Shown here: positions 18,407 through 28,100 of the stretch, piece after piece | How positions within the stretch are numbered: position 1 is the first letter of the stretch | How the letters are laid out: each line of letters begins with the position of its first letter | Assembly (NCBI GenBank): GCA_010672965.1 | Contig: JAAHFN010000053.1 | Span: 1 to 49,955 of the forward strand | DNA: 49,955 bases | Source of the DNA: Oscillatoria sp. SIO1A7 | GTDB lineage: Bacteria > Cyanobacteriota > Cyanobacteriia > Cyanobacteriales > Laspinemataceae | Direction of reading: 5' to 3' | Program-made: the position numbers and the translations under genes | Notes under the pieces: model-generated | What the model saw: only the letters and a program-made list of their open reading frames with translations | The model's database searches: none | Told to the model about the DNA's origin: nothing

Positions 18407-18967
18407 TTAAGCCCCTGCTAGAACAAAATCAACTTCACCTGTTCCGTCCGTCGAGCCTTGACCGGAGGTGATTTGCTCGCCAGTGCTTTCCACTTCGATG
18501 GCCATCGGCGTATCTTCTAGACTGATATTGTAGTCAGTGGCATCCCCTGTATAGCCAACGCTAGCGACCATTTTGCGACCTTCATCGGTGTAGAGAAAAG
18601 CCAACATTTGGTTTTTTTCCTTCTCGTTGTCGTAAGCCCAAATCACCATATATTGGCTGTCCTGGTAGTCAAAGACTTTCGAACGATTGGGAACGTAACG
18701 ACCGGGAGCGCCAAAGCAATTATCCAGGAAGCCTTGAACGGAATCGGGTTCTACATTGACATATTGAATGGCTTCCTCAGGTGCCGAGAAGGATGCCACC
18801 TGTTCTGCAGCAGCAGCAGCAGCTTCCTCAGCAGCGGCATCGTCATTTAGGTCCCCTTCGGGAGCTTCTTCTTCCCCCCGGTTGCGGAAGTAATCGACGG
18901 CCATCTTAACGCCAATGCCGCCAACAGCAGCCACGCCCGCCCCAAGGAGCATTTTTTTCAGGTCCAT
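18407..18967 (-). CDS. Hypothetical protein with hydrophobic N-terminus and acidic Ala-rich linker
   Basis: The 186-residue protein has a short hydrophobic/glycine N-terminus (KMLLGAGVAAVGGIGVKM), an acidic and Ala-rich linker (about 35-60), and then a conserved-looking globular part (NCFGAPGRYVPNRSKVFDYQDSQYMVIWAYDNEKEK). The start at 18967 is chosen because AGGAG lies eight bases upstream; a 16-residue longer frame lacks such a site. No family is recognised. An Ala-run CAG/GCA repeat in the linker may vary in length. Confidence 0.75.
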   Translation of the reverse strand: MDLKKMLLGAGVAAVGGIGVKMAVDYFRNRGEEEAPEGDLNDDAAAEEAAAAAAEQVASFSAPEEAIQYVNVEPDSVQGFLDNCFGAPGRYVPNRSKVFDYQDSQYMVIWAYDNEKEKNQMLAFLYTDEGRKMVASVGYTGDATDYNISLEDTPMAIEVESTGEQITSGQGSTDGTGEVDFVLAGA

Positions 18968-19197
18968 TATTTTTTCTCCTAACGATTGGAAATTATGCCA
19001 ATGGTTATGATACACCAGTTAATTGAGGGCAGAAATGGAGCAGAGGCCAGAGAGCATGGGGCATTGAGCATTCGGCATAGCGCCTGGAGAATTCCGAAAG
19101 TTTTAAGGAATGAGTTTTAAGTTTTAAATTAAGGACTACCATTGAGCTAGAGGCCCGTTTGTTGAGGCGATCGATCTTTTATCTAATTAATTACAGA

Positions 19198-19309
19198 TAT
19201 AGCATTACCGACGCTCGGGAGCGGACAGGAATCAAAGTGCCAATAGCTCGAACGTGGCAAGGCTTTGGCGCTCAAGCTGACTGCTGATAGCTGACCGCTT
19301 ACTGCTATA
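19198..19309. mobile_element. MITE-like element, family D (copy 2)
   Basis: The ends are TATAGCATTACCGACGCTCG and GACCGCTTACTGCTATA. It abuts the stop codon of the first exoprotein gene at 19311. Confidence 0.6.
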
Positions 19310-19310
19310 G

Positions 19311-21797
19311 TTAGGGTTTGCTAAGCGGGACTGAGGGCTGACTTTGGACCACATTCAATTTGCTGCCCTGGCATTTTGGGGGCAAAGAGCTAACTGCCGG
19401 ATGGCTCGCTTCCACCACCGCCACTAATTCTATTTCTCCCTCCTGGTTAACCCGCCAGCTATTGGCTTCGACGATCGCCCCTTCAACTACTTGAACGGAG
19501 CCTACAGGTTCTGGGGAGGTGTTTTTGCTAACTTCACCCCGAAATCTCGATAAATCGCGCAAGTCTGCCCAAGGGCGATCGCCTATTAGTTGCTCCTCTG
19601 GATTCGGCGGCACGCCTCCGCGCCCGGTGACGATAAAGGAATTTGCTTGGATTGTAGTAGCGCAACCAGACTGTAGTTGACTGCTAGCATCTAACAAGTT
19701 TTCTGGCAGTTCCACTAATTGCAAAGTAGCATCTGCTTCCGGAGTATTAATGCTAACAATGCCATCAATGCCGAATCGGGAACTGGCAGTTATGGCACTA
19801 TTGGCAGACTGAAAAATACCGTCGGTAAAGATTTGGATATTGCCCCCCGAGCCTTGTACGGCATTGGCTCTAATCTCGCTATCCTCCAGAAGAGCTAGAG
19901 TCCCAGAATCGAGAGTTAGGTTGCCCCCATCTCCTATATCGAAGGATTCCACTGTAATTTGGCTGCCGCGACGTAGTTGGATACTGCTTGTCTCGATCGC
20001 CAGATTGCCTCCTTGACCGGAGACCGTCTCGGCGGTAAGAATGCCCCCGCGATCGAGTAGGACAGTATCCGCCCTCAGAGTAAAATCCCCCGCATCTCCC
20101 GTCCCTTCGTGAAATACCCCCACAAGACCGCGATCGGAAATCTTCAGAGTATCGGCATCTATAACAAGGGCACCGGCACGACCGGAGGGTTCGGGGGGCA
20201 AACTAAATATTTGTTGAAAGCCAAGGGGCAACAAGGCTGCAGAACTGGTAATCCCCGATGCCTCTCCGTTGATACCAGTGCCAGTAACCTCAATGGAAGT
20301 GGCAACAACTGTAGTTGTCCCGGTATCCCCCGCAGCCAGAGTCGCGGAACCCAAACTTCCTCCGGAGCTAACTCGCAACCGCTCGGTTCGGATTGAAGTC
20401 GAGCCCACATTGCCCCGGTTGAATGTCGTCGAACCGATAATACTAGGGGAAAAAGACATCGAGCTTTGTCCGGCGATTTCTATACTTCTAGATGCATCTA
20501 TATCTAGATTACCGGCATTGCCCAAGCCAAAAGAGCCACTACTAATAGTGCTACCTTCGGCTACGCTCAGGCGATCGCTATCTATGCGGATATCAGAAGC
20601 ATCGCCCAATCCGAAAGTATTGGTGCTTATTCCGCCCAGAATTCGTGGATCTAGGGGGTAGGTATTTGCTATGGCTATATCTTGCGATGTGACAGCGATA
20701 CTGCCGCTGTTTGCCGCACCAAAACTGCGCGTGAAAATCGATGCGCCGTTGCGAAGGGATATGCGGGGGGCTACTACTGTTATATCGCCGCTCTCTCCGA
20801 GCCCCAGGGTTTCGCTGCCGATAAATCCTCCCAGGCCGCTGAGTCCCGACGCCAAAGCTTCCCTGGCATTAATTGTTATGGAACCACTGGCAGCCGCTGC
20901 CGCGTTTTGCGACAGAATTATCGACTGGTTCTCGAACGCAATATTGCCCCCCTGTAAACTAATGCTGCCGCTAGGGAAACCGCTAACATCGACTAAACTT
21001 TGGCGATCGAAATCCAAATTGCCGAATTGGCTTGCGCGATCGTAAGCAAATCGGGAATCTGCCAGGGAAAACAAAACCCGTCCCCGTTCTACTGCGGCTA
21101 ACTCTACCCGACCCCCAGGCGCTCTTATTACTCCGCCGTCTGCGGTAATGTTATTGCCGATTAGGGCTATAGTACGACCCGGAGCTACTGCCAAACCTGA
21201 AGAAAGTGACGAGCTATCGAAGGGGGCGGTCGAAGAAATCTCTAAGCGGTGTCCGGAGCCGGACAGGGTAATATCTCCGTTTCCTCCGCCAAATTGCAAG
21301 CCTATGGGTACGTTCACAGTCAACAAGGGTTGTTGGTCTTCGGTAGAACTGGCGCTAAATTCCACTCCATTTTCAAAAACAATGCTGTTGCCGGTCGTTC
21401 CCACAAACGAACCGCCGATATTTAAACTGGCGTTAGCTCCGAAGACAATACCATTGGGATTGAGCAAAAACAGATTGCTGTTGCCGATCGCTCTTATCGA
21501 GCCTTCAATGTTGGAGATGTTTCCTCCTGTAACTCGGGCGAAAATATTCTCGATACTAGCAGCATTATTAAACAAGGCTTCGCTGCCTGTCGGGAGGGAA
21601 AACTCCCTGAAACTATGAAATAAGTTTGCTCCCGCAGTAGTCCCCCCCTCGATAACGAAGCTATTGCCGTTGGGCGCGACTAGCGAGTTAACGGGTAATG
21701 TGCCGTCCGGTACGACTTGGGCGATCGCTGGTACTGCGTAAGTGCAAGCTGCCAGACATAATGCTGTTTTAATCGCAGCATCTATCCTATCTCTCAT
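19311..21797 (-). CDS. TpsA-like filamentous haemagglutinin-type exoprotein, paralogue 1
   Basis: The 828-residue secreted protein belongs to the two-partner secretion type. It has a signal peptide (about 1-27, cleavage after AIAQ), then the N-terminal haemagglutination-activity domain (about 30-150: VVPDGTLPVNS, NSFVIEGGTTAGANLFHSF, NLFLLNPNGIVFGANASLN with the NPNG motif). A long glycine/serine-rich beta-helix follows. The C-terminal 100 residues (IVTGRGGVPPNPEEQ ... SLPPKCQG) are almost identical in the two paralogues upstream. It is predicted to be exported through a TpsB pore, but no TpsB gene is in the window. The RBS is CTGGAGAAAAATAATG. Confidence 0.9.
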   Translation of the reverse strand: MRDRIDAAIKTALCLAACTYAVPAIAQVVPDGTLPVNSLVAPNGNSFVIEGGTTAGANLFHSFREFSLPTGSEALFNNAASIENIFARVTGGNISNIEGSIRAIGNSNLFLLNPNGIVFGANASLNIGGSFVGTTGNSIVFENGVEFSASSTEDQQPLLTVNVPIGLQFGGGNGDITLSGSGHRLEISSTAPFDSSSLSSGLAVAPGRTIALIGNNITADGGVIRAPGGRVELAAVERGRVLFSLADSRFAYDRASQFGNLDFDRQSLVDVSGFPSGSISLQGGNIAFENQSIILSQNAAAAASGSITINAREALASGLSGLGGFIGSETLGLGESGDITVVAPRISLRNGASIFTRSFGAANSGSIAVTSQDIAIANTYPLDPRILGGISTNTFGLGDASDIRIDSDRLSVAEGSTISSGSFGLGNAGNLDIDASRSIEIAGQSSMSFSPSIIGSTTFNRGNVGSTSIRTERLRVSSGGSLGSATLAAGDTGTTTVVATSIEVTGTGINGEASGITSSAALLPLGFQQIFSLPPEPSGRAGALVIDADTLKISDRGLVGVFHEGTGDAGDFTLRADTVLLDRGGILTAETVSGQGGNLAIETSSIQLRRGSQITVESFDIGDGGNLTLDSGTLALLEDSEIRANAVQGSGGNIQIFTDGIFQSANSAITASSRFGIDGIVSINTPEADATLQLVELPENLLDASSQLQSGCATTIQANSFIVTGRGGVPPNPEEQLIGDRPWADLRDLSRFRGEVSKNTSPEPVGSVQVVEGAIVEANSWRVNQEGEIELVAVVEASHPAVSSLPPKCQGSKLNVVQSQPSVPLSKP

Positions 21798-21867
21798 TAT
21801 TTTTCTCCAGATTATCGTCGGGCGAGAATCGACGGGCTGGGCTTTTTAGGTTCAAAGTTCCCTCGAC

Positions 21868-21962
21868 CATACCTCTACCGATTCTCAAAGTAGCGGAGCG
21901 ATCGCCCAACTTCTCCCAACTTCTTCCAACCTCTACCTTAGCCTATATCGCCTATATATCCA
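21868..21962. repeat. Promoter-region repeat shared by exoprotein paralogues
   Basis: A segment of about 95 bases (ACCATACCTCTACCGATTCT ... CCTATATCGCCTATAT) upstream of paralogue 1 recurs at about 24893-24987 upstream of paralogue 2. It indicates that the duplication unit included the intergenic DNA. Confidence 0.7.
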
Positions 21963-21971
21963 AGGATCGTT

Positions 21972-24827
21972 TTAGAAGACATCCAATTCCGAGCCCTGGC
22001 ATTTTGGGGGCAAAGAGCTAACTGCAGGATGGCTCGCTTCCACTACCGCCACTAATTCTATTTCTCCGCGAGCGTTAGTTCGCCAGCTATTGGCTTCGAC
22101 GATCGCCCCTTCAACTACTTCAACGGAGCCTACAGGTTCTGGGAAAGTATTCTTGCTAACTTCACCCCGAAATCTAGACAAGTCGCGCAAGTCTGTCCAA
22201 GAGCGATCGCTTATTAGTTGCTCCTCTGGATTCGGCGGTATGCCTCCGCGTCCAGTTACGATAAAGGAATTATCCAGAGCAGAAGCACAGCCGGTGACAA
22301 TGCGATCGCTGGCATCTACGGGAGCTTGGGACAACTCTACTAGCCCGCTTGTAGAATCGGTATCGGGGTTATTAATTTCCACAATACCGTCAAACCCAAA
22401 TTGAGAACTGGCCGCGATGCTGCTATCGGGAGAAACAAAAATGCCCTCGGTGCTAACGGAAATATTGCCCCCTGCACCTTGAATGGCATTAGCAGTAATT
22501 CGGCTATTATTTATGAGAGTTAAGGTTTCTGTATTGACTCCTATATTGCCTCCCGTTGCCTCATTACTGGCATCGGTGGTAATGCTACTCTCCCGGCGCA
22601 GTTCTATACTATCTGTATTGAGGGTAATATTGCCGCGATCGCCCGAGAACACCTCCGCACTGAGGCTACCCCCCCTATCCAAACTCAATCGATCTGTTGT
22701 GATATTTAAGTTACCGGCATTTCCGCTTCCAGTGCCGCTGACGGCGATCGTCGCACCCCCCTCGACAGCAACAAGATTGCCGACCAAATTCACCGAGCCT
22801 GCAGCCCCCTCAGTTTCAGAACTGGCAGTTATAGTGCTAGCTACCGTAGCATCTAGAGGCGACAGTCCTGACAGTTCAATTGTATCCGCTTGCACGCTAA
22901 TACTACCGGCATTTCCAGTTCCCCGCGTACTGGCAGTAATCCTACCTCCCTCTAGCACGGACAGGCGATCGACATCCAGGGCAATATTGCTACCATTTCC
23001 AATTGCATCCGAGCCAACGCTACTAGAGATACGGCTCGATGATTCTGTTGGAGAAACGCCGCTAATTTCAATCTCTCCAGCCGAAATAGAGATATCCCCC
23101 GCATCTGACGGGCCATTGGTACTAGCTGATATGCTTCCTCCGTCGCGCAACTTTATGGTTTCGGCAACGATGGTCATATTGCCGCCAGCTCCACTGAGTT
23201 CTCCAACATCCGCTAAAAAGGTTACATCCAGAGTTCCGCGTGTCGCTGCTGTTAAAATACTGGAGGAAAAACCCTCTTGCACGGACTCCCCGATAACTTC
23301 AATTTCCCCAGCGCGAACGGTAATATTCCCCGCATTTCCTTCCCCAAAGGTGCCTGCAAAAAATTGCGCTCCGCCTGCGAGTCGCACCCGCTCGGCATCC
23401 ACAGTGATATCTCCAGCATTGCCAACTCCGCCAGGAACGGTAGCGGTATATAAACCGCTAGTCTCCAAGCCATCCGATCGTTCTCCGCTAGCATCGATGG
23501 TGTTGGCTCGCACCACCACCGAACCTCCTCGACCGACACCTATGACTCCCGAAGCAATTTGCGAACCCTGACTCAGTTGAAGGCGATCGGCTTGGATATC
23601 GACTAGGCCGCCATTACCGATCGCTCCCGTATCGACGGTAGCATCTAAACTAGCATCGTTAGTCATTACCACATCTGCGGCGCGGATAGCGATATTACCG
23701 GCATTACCTTGCCCAAGGGTATTGACAATTACCTCTGCACTATCGATTCGCAACAAGCCCGTCGAGATCGTTAAGTCGCCTCCATTTCCCGTGGCACCGG
23801 GTTCTACTTGTAAGAATAAACGTGCGGTAAAGGTTTCAACTGTTGGCAGATCGGTCGAAACCACTTCGACTGATTCGGTTCCTCGGATGCTCGCCGTTCC
23901 TCCATCCCGATCGCCCAAGGTACTCGCTAGAATAGTCGAGCTATCCGCGATCGATATTTCTCGGCCAAGGAGTTGTATATTGCCGCCCCCTTCGCCGCTT
24001 ACTTCTAGGGAAGAGGCTCCCGTCAAATTAATATTGCCAAATTCCGATATTTCCTCGTATCCCAGAGTCAAACCATCCCCTGTCGGCGTTAGGGAGACTA
24101 TTCCTTCTGATGCCACGCTACCTAGTTCTATACGTCCCCCTGCTGCCGTGAGGTTGCCACCGGCGATCTCTATGCCTCCTCCCACTAAGGCTAAGGTTCG
24201 TTCTGCTGGCACTTGCAGTCCCGAAGGACGTGCGTCGCGCACGGGCAGGGCAACAAAACTGGGAAAATCAACACTCAAATTGTGGCCAGTGCCCTCTACC
24301 CGAATCCTCCCGGCATTGTTTCCATATTGCAAGCCTATGGGAACGTTTATCGATAAAAGCGGTTGAGAAGAAGGTGCGGCGGCGTTATATTCTAGGCCGT
24401 TCTCGAATAAGATGCTGTTAGCGCTACTGCCTAAGAAGGAACCGCCGATATTTAAGCTGGCGTTAGGACCGAAAACTATGCCCCTGGGATTGATTAAAAA
24501 TAGATTTGCTCCCCCATTGGCACGAATTAAGCCATCTATGTTGGATATGTTTCCGCCAGTAACGCGGCTGAGAATGTTCTCAATATTAACGGCATTATTA
24601 AACCAGGCTTCGCTGCCTGTCGGGAGGGAAAACTCCCTGAAACTATGAAATAAGTTTGCTCCCGCAGTCGTCCCCCCCTCGATAACGAAGCTATTGCCGT
24701 TGGGCGCGACTGTAGAGTTAACGGGTAATGTCCCGTCCGGCACGACTTGGGCGATCGCTGGTACTGCGTAAGTGCAAGCTGCCAGACATAATGCCGATCT
24801 AAGCGCAGCATCTATCCTATTTTTCAT
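21972..24827 (-). CDS. TpsA-like exoprotein, paralogue 2
   Basis: The 951-residue protein has the same architecture as its neighbours: a signal peptide (KNRIDAALRSALCLAACTYA), the haemagglutination-activity domain with NLFLINPRGIVFGPNAS, a beta-helix rich in GNAGNI/ISVQADTIELSG-type repeats, and the shared C-terminal module. The start at 24827 is chosen because paralogue 1 starts at the equivalent Met and an RBS (GGAG) precedes it; an upstream extension of 16 residues is read only in paralogues 2 and 3. The N- and C-terminal modules are more similar between paralogues than the middle, which suggests gene conversion. Confidence 0.9.
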   Translation of the reverse strand: MKNRIDAALRSALCLAACTYAVPAIAQVVPDGTLPVNSTVAPNGNSFVIEGGTTAGANLFHSFREFSLPTGSEAWFNNAVNIENILSRVTGGNISNIDGLIRANGGANLFLINPRGIVFGPNASLNIGGSFLGSSANSILFENGLEYNAAAPSSQPLLSINVPIGLQYGNNAGRIRVEGTGHNLSVDFPSFVALPVRDARPSGLQVPAERTLALVGGGIEIAGGNLTAAGGRIELGSVASEGIVSLTPTGDGLTLGYEEISEFGNINLTGASSLEVSGEGGGNIQLLGREISIADSSTILASTLGDRDGGTASIRGTESVEVVSTDLPTVETFTARLFLQVEPGATGNGGDLTISTGLLRIDSAEVIVNTLGQGNAGNIAIRAADVVMTNDASLDATVDTGAIGNGGLVDIQADRLQLSQGSQIASGVIGVGRGGSVVVRANTIDASGERSDGLETSGLYTATVPGGVGNAGDITVDAERVRLAGGAQFFAGTFGEGNAGNITVRAGEIEVIGESVQEGFSSSILTAATRGTLDVTFLADVGELSGAGGNMTIVAETIKLRDGGSISASTNGPSDAGDISISAGEIEISGVSPTESSSRISSSVGSDAIGNGSNIALDVDRLSVLEGGRITASTRGTGNAGSISVQADTIELSGLSPLDATVASTITASSETEGAAGSVNLVGNLVAVEGGATIAVSGTGSGNAGNLNITTDRLSLDRGGSLSAEVFSGDRGNITLNTDSIELRRESSITTDASNEATGGNIGVNTETLTLINNSRITANAIQGAGGNISVSTEGIFVSPDSSIAASSQFGFDGIVEINNPDTDSTSGLVELSQAPVDASDRIVTGCASALDNSFIVTGRGGIPPNPEEQLISDRSWTDLRDLSRFRGEVSKNTFPEPVGSVEVVEGAIVEANSWRTNARGEIELVAVVEASHPAVSSLPPKCQGSELDVF

Positions 24828-24982
24828 TATTTTTCTCCAGACGAGCGCATATGCGAGAATCGATGGGCTGGGCAATAGCTGGTCCTTCCCTCCACCATAC
24901 CTCTACCGATTCTCAAAGGAGCGGAGCGATCGCCCAACTTCTCCCAACTTCTTCCAACCTCTACCTTAGCCTATATCGCCTA

Positions 24983-25087
24983 TATAGCACTACGGACTCA
25001 GGGAACGGACAATTGTAGGGGCTTTCCGGCCGTTCGCCCCTACCCCCCTACGAAACCGTTGTCCTAAGCTGTCTTTGTACTGCTATA
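24983..25087. mobile_element. MITE-like element, family D (copy 3)
   Basis: The ends are TATAGCACTACGGACTCAGG and GTACTGCTATA, with an internal GTAGGGGC/GCCCCTAC hairpin. It is inserted between exoprotein paralogues 2 and 3, right beside the shared upstream repeat. Confidence 0.6.
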
Positions 25088-25124
25088 TATCCAAGGAAGG
25101 ATCGTTTTGAACCGCATCCAATTG

Positions 25125-28100
25125 CTAGCCCTGGCATTTTGGGGGCAAAGAGCTAACTGCAGGATGGCTCGCTTCCACTACCGCCACTAATTCTATTTCT
25201 CCGCGAGCGTTAGTTCGCCAGCTATTGGCTTCGACGATCGCCCCTTCAACTACTTCAACGGAGCCTACAGGTTCTGGGGAAGTGTTTTTGCTAACTTCAC
25301 CCCGAAATCTCGATAAGTCGCGCAAGTCTGTCCAAGGGCGATCGCCTATTAGTTGCTCCTCTGGATTCGGCGGTATGCCTCCGCGTCCGGTTACTATAAA
25401 GGAATTATCCAGAGCAGAAGCGCAGCCGGTGACAATGCGAGTCTTGGTATCTACCGGAGCTTGGGACAACTCTACTAACCCTTGACTAGAATCAGTATCG
25501 GGGTTATTAATTTCCACAATACCGTCAACCCCAAATTGAGAACTAGCCGTAATGCTGCTATTAGGAGAAACAAAAATGCCCTCGGTGCTAACTGAAATGT
25601 TGCCGCCCGCCCCTTGAATGGCATCGGCAGTAATCTGGCTATTTTGAATCAGAGCTACCGTTTCGCTGTCGATCTTAATGTTCCCCCCCGTTGCCGTTTC
25701 GGAGGCATTAGTAGTAATGCTGCCCCGACGCAATTGCAAGCTATCGGTACTCAAATTAATATTGCCTTGGGAACCCGCTTGCACTTCCGAACTCAAGCGA
25801 CCCCCTCTATCTAAATCTAATCTATCGGCAGCAATATTGAGGTTGCCTGCATCTCCAGCGCCCGTACTGCTGACTGTAATTTCTCCGCGATCGCTTACCT
25901 GGAGGCGATCGGCTTTAATGTCGATGGAGCCTGCGGCAAAATCCGTCTCGCTTAGAGCGGAAATGCTACTGACAAACTCGCCATCATCAGAAATCCCAGT
26001 AACCTCAATTTCGTCAACCCGGAGGATAATATCTCCAGCATTCCCATTTCCCAAGCTAGTTGCACGCACTTGTCCTCCATTTACCACCCGCAAGCGTTCT
26101 GCATCTATCGTTATATTTCCACCATTGCCCGTTCCCCCTTCACCTACAGATACCGTCAAACCGCTAATCAATCCTAAAAAATCGACAGCAGCACTGCTCG
26201 CTTCTACTTCTGTAGCTTGAATCGATATATTCCCCCCATTCCCAGCTCCTAGGGTAGAAGCATTGACAGTACCCCCATCGGCAATTCTCAAGCGCTCGGT
26301 TTCAATCGTTAAATTCCCCCCGTCACCCGTGCTTCCGGGCTGGGGGGCAACAAACAAACCGCTGCTAGTCAGCGAATCTGAAGTCCCAATCACCTCCACT
26401 GACTCGGAAGCACGCACTGTAATTGTACCTGAATTACCGCTCGTTCTGGTCCCAACAGATATTTGCCCTCCATCTAGGATTCGCAGGCGATCGGTCACAA
26501 TATTAATACTGCCGGCCTCTCCGGTAGCATTACCTTGGGACTCTCCTAAGATCCCACTCGGAAAAGGATTTATTTCACCAATGACTTCAACCGAGCCTGC
26601 CTGGATATTAATTTCTCCTCCATTACCATCTCCACTCGTTGAAGCCAGTATCTGACCGGCATCGATTAAGCGCAAGAGAGGAGTTTCAATCTCGATGGTG
26701 CCTCCATTGCCCCTTGCCTCCTCACTGACCGAGCTACGAATACTACTCCTGCCACTCGCTGCTTCAATGCCTGTATTTGTTATGACTATCGATTCGGCAG
26801 CGGCAATACGAATTATACCCGCATTGCCCGAGCCGAATGTATTCGTAGAAATGGTACCACCATTGCTGTGAGTTAGTCGTTCGGTATCGAGCGCGATATT
26901 TCCCGAATCACCACTGCCACGGGTTGTACTGCTAACCAAAGCTGAGTTCCTCAATTCTATAACAGGGGCATTGATGGCAATCTCTCCCCCGATACCCAGA
27001 TCTGAGTTATCTGTCGAAATTCGGCCTCCGCCTTCCACGAGCAGTTCTCGGGTATTAATCGTCAGACTGCCTCCGTTCCCTACAGCGGATGATTCCGAGA
27101 ACAGACCGCTCCTTGCCTCTACATTTGGGTTGAAATTCTCAGGATTGAAAGGATCCACCGGAATTGCAACCCCTTCATTTCCCTTATTTTCTATTGAGGC
27201 TTGGAGGGTATAAGTATCCCCTACTTGAGGACTGCTACCCTCTACCAATTGATTGTTCTCACCGTCTGAGGGGAAAGCCGCCACTCCCAGTACATAGAAT
27301 CCTGCCTCCTCCAAAGTGGTATCTATTAACGAGTCCGTACTCAAGGTGTCAAATACCTCTATACTTCCTCCCCCACCTTCTGTAGCTTCAGAGTCATCGT
27401 TAACATTTATTAACTCTCCCGTCCCCAGATTGTAAAGGAAGATTTTGGTATCGAAGCTGCCTTCTGTCTCGCTAAACCCTTCATCAATATCTAGAATCGC
27501 TCGGCTGCCACCGGCCGTGACGCTGAAGGAATAATAATCTACCCTATCTTCTGCACCACCTAATACGGTCGTGCCGCTGATAATTTCTGTGGGGGTGCGC
27601 TCCACAGAAACATGAGGAATCCCCCCCGGACCAGATTCGGCTATATTCGGATTGGCATCGGTGCTAAATTCTAGGATATTGAGGTCGAATGTGGCTAAAT
27701 CGAGAAATGGATTGGGAACGAAATCTCGACTTTCCCCGGATATGCGGACGCTTTCAGTAGCATTGATGAGAATGTTACCCGCATTGCCTAGGTTTGTGGT
27801 TGCCGTGACTATTTGTCCCCCTGCCTCTAGGCTTAAGTTGTTGACATTGATTTCTATGCCGCCACCATTATTGTTACTATTGGTAACTGCACCGATAAAG
27901 CCACGATTGGATAGATTGAGCAGATTTTGGGGATTGTTAACGGTAATATTTCCCCCAGTTCCACTGTTAGGAGTAGCAGCTCGCGACAGAATTCCGCTGA
28001 ATAAGCCATCCTCAGTAAAGCCAGAGATATTTATGACACCATTGGCATTCACAACAATCTCTCCCGACGAGCCCGTAGAGTTAGTGACGGTTTGAATTCT

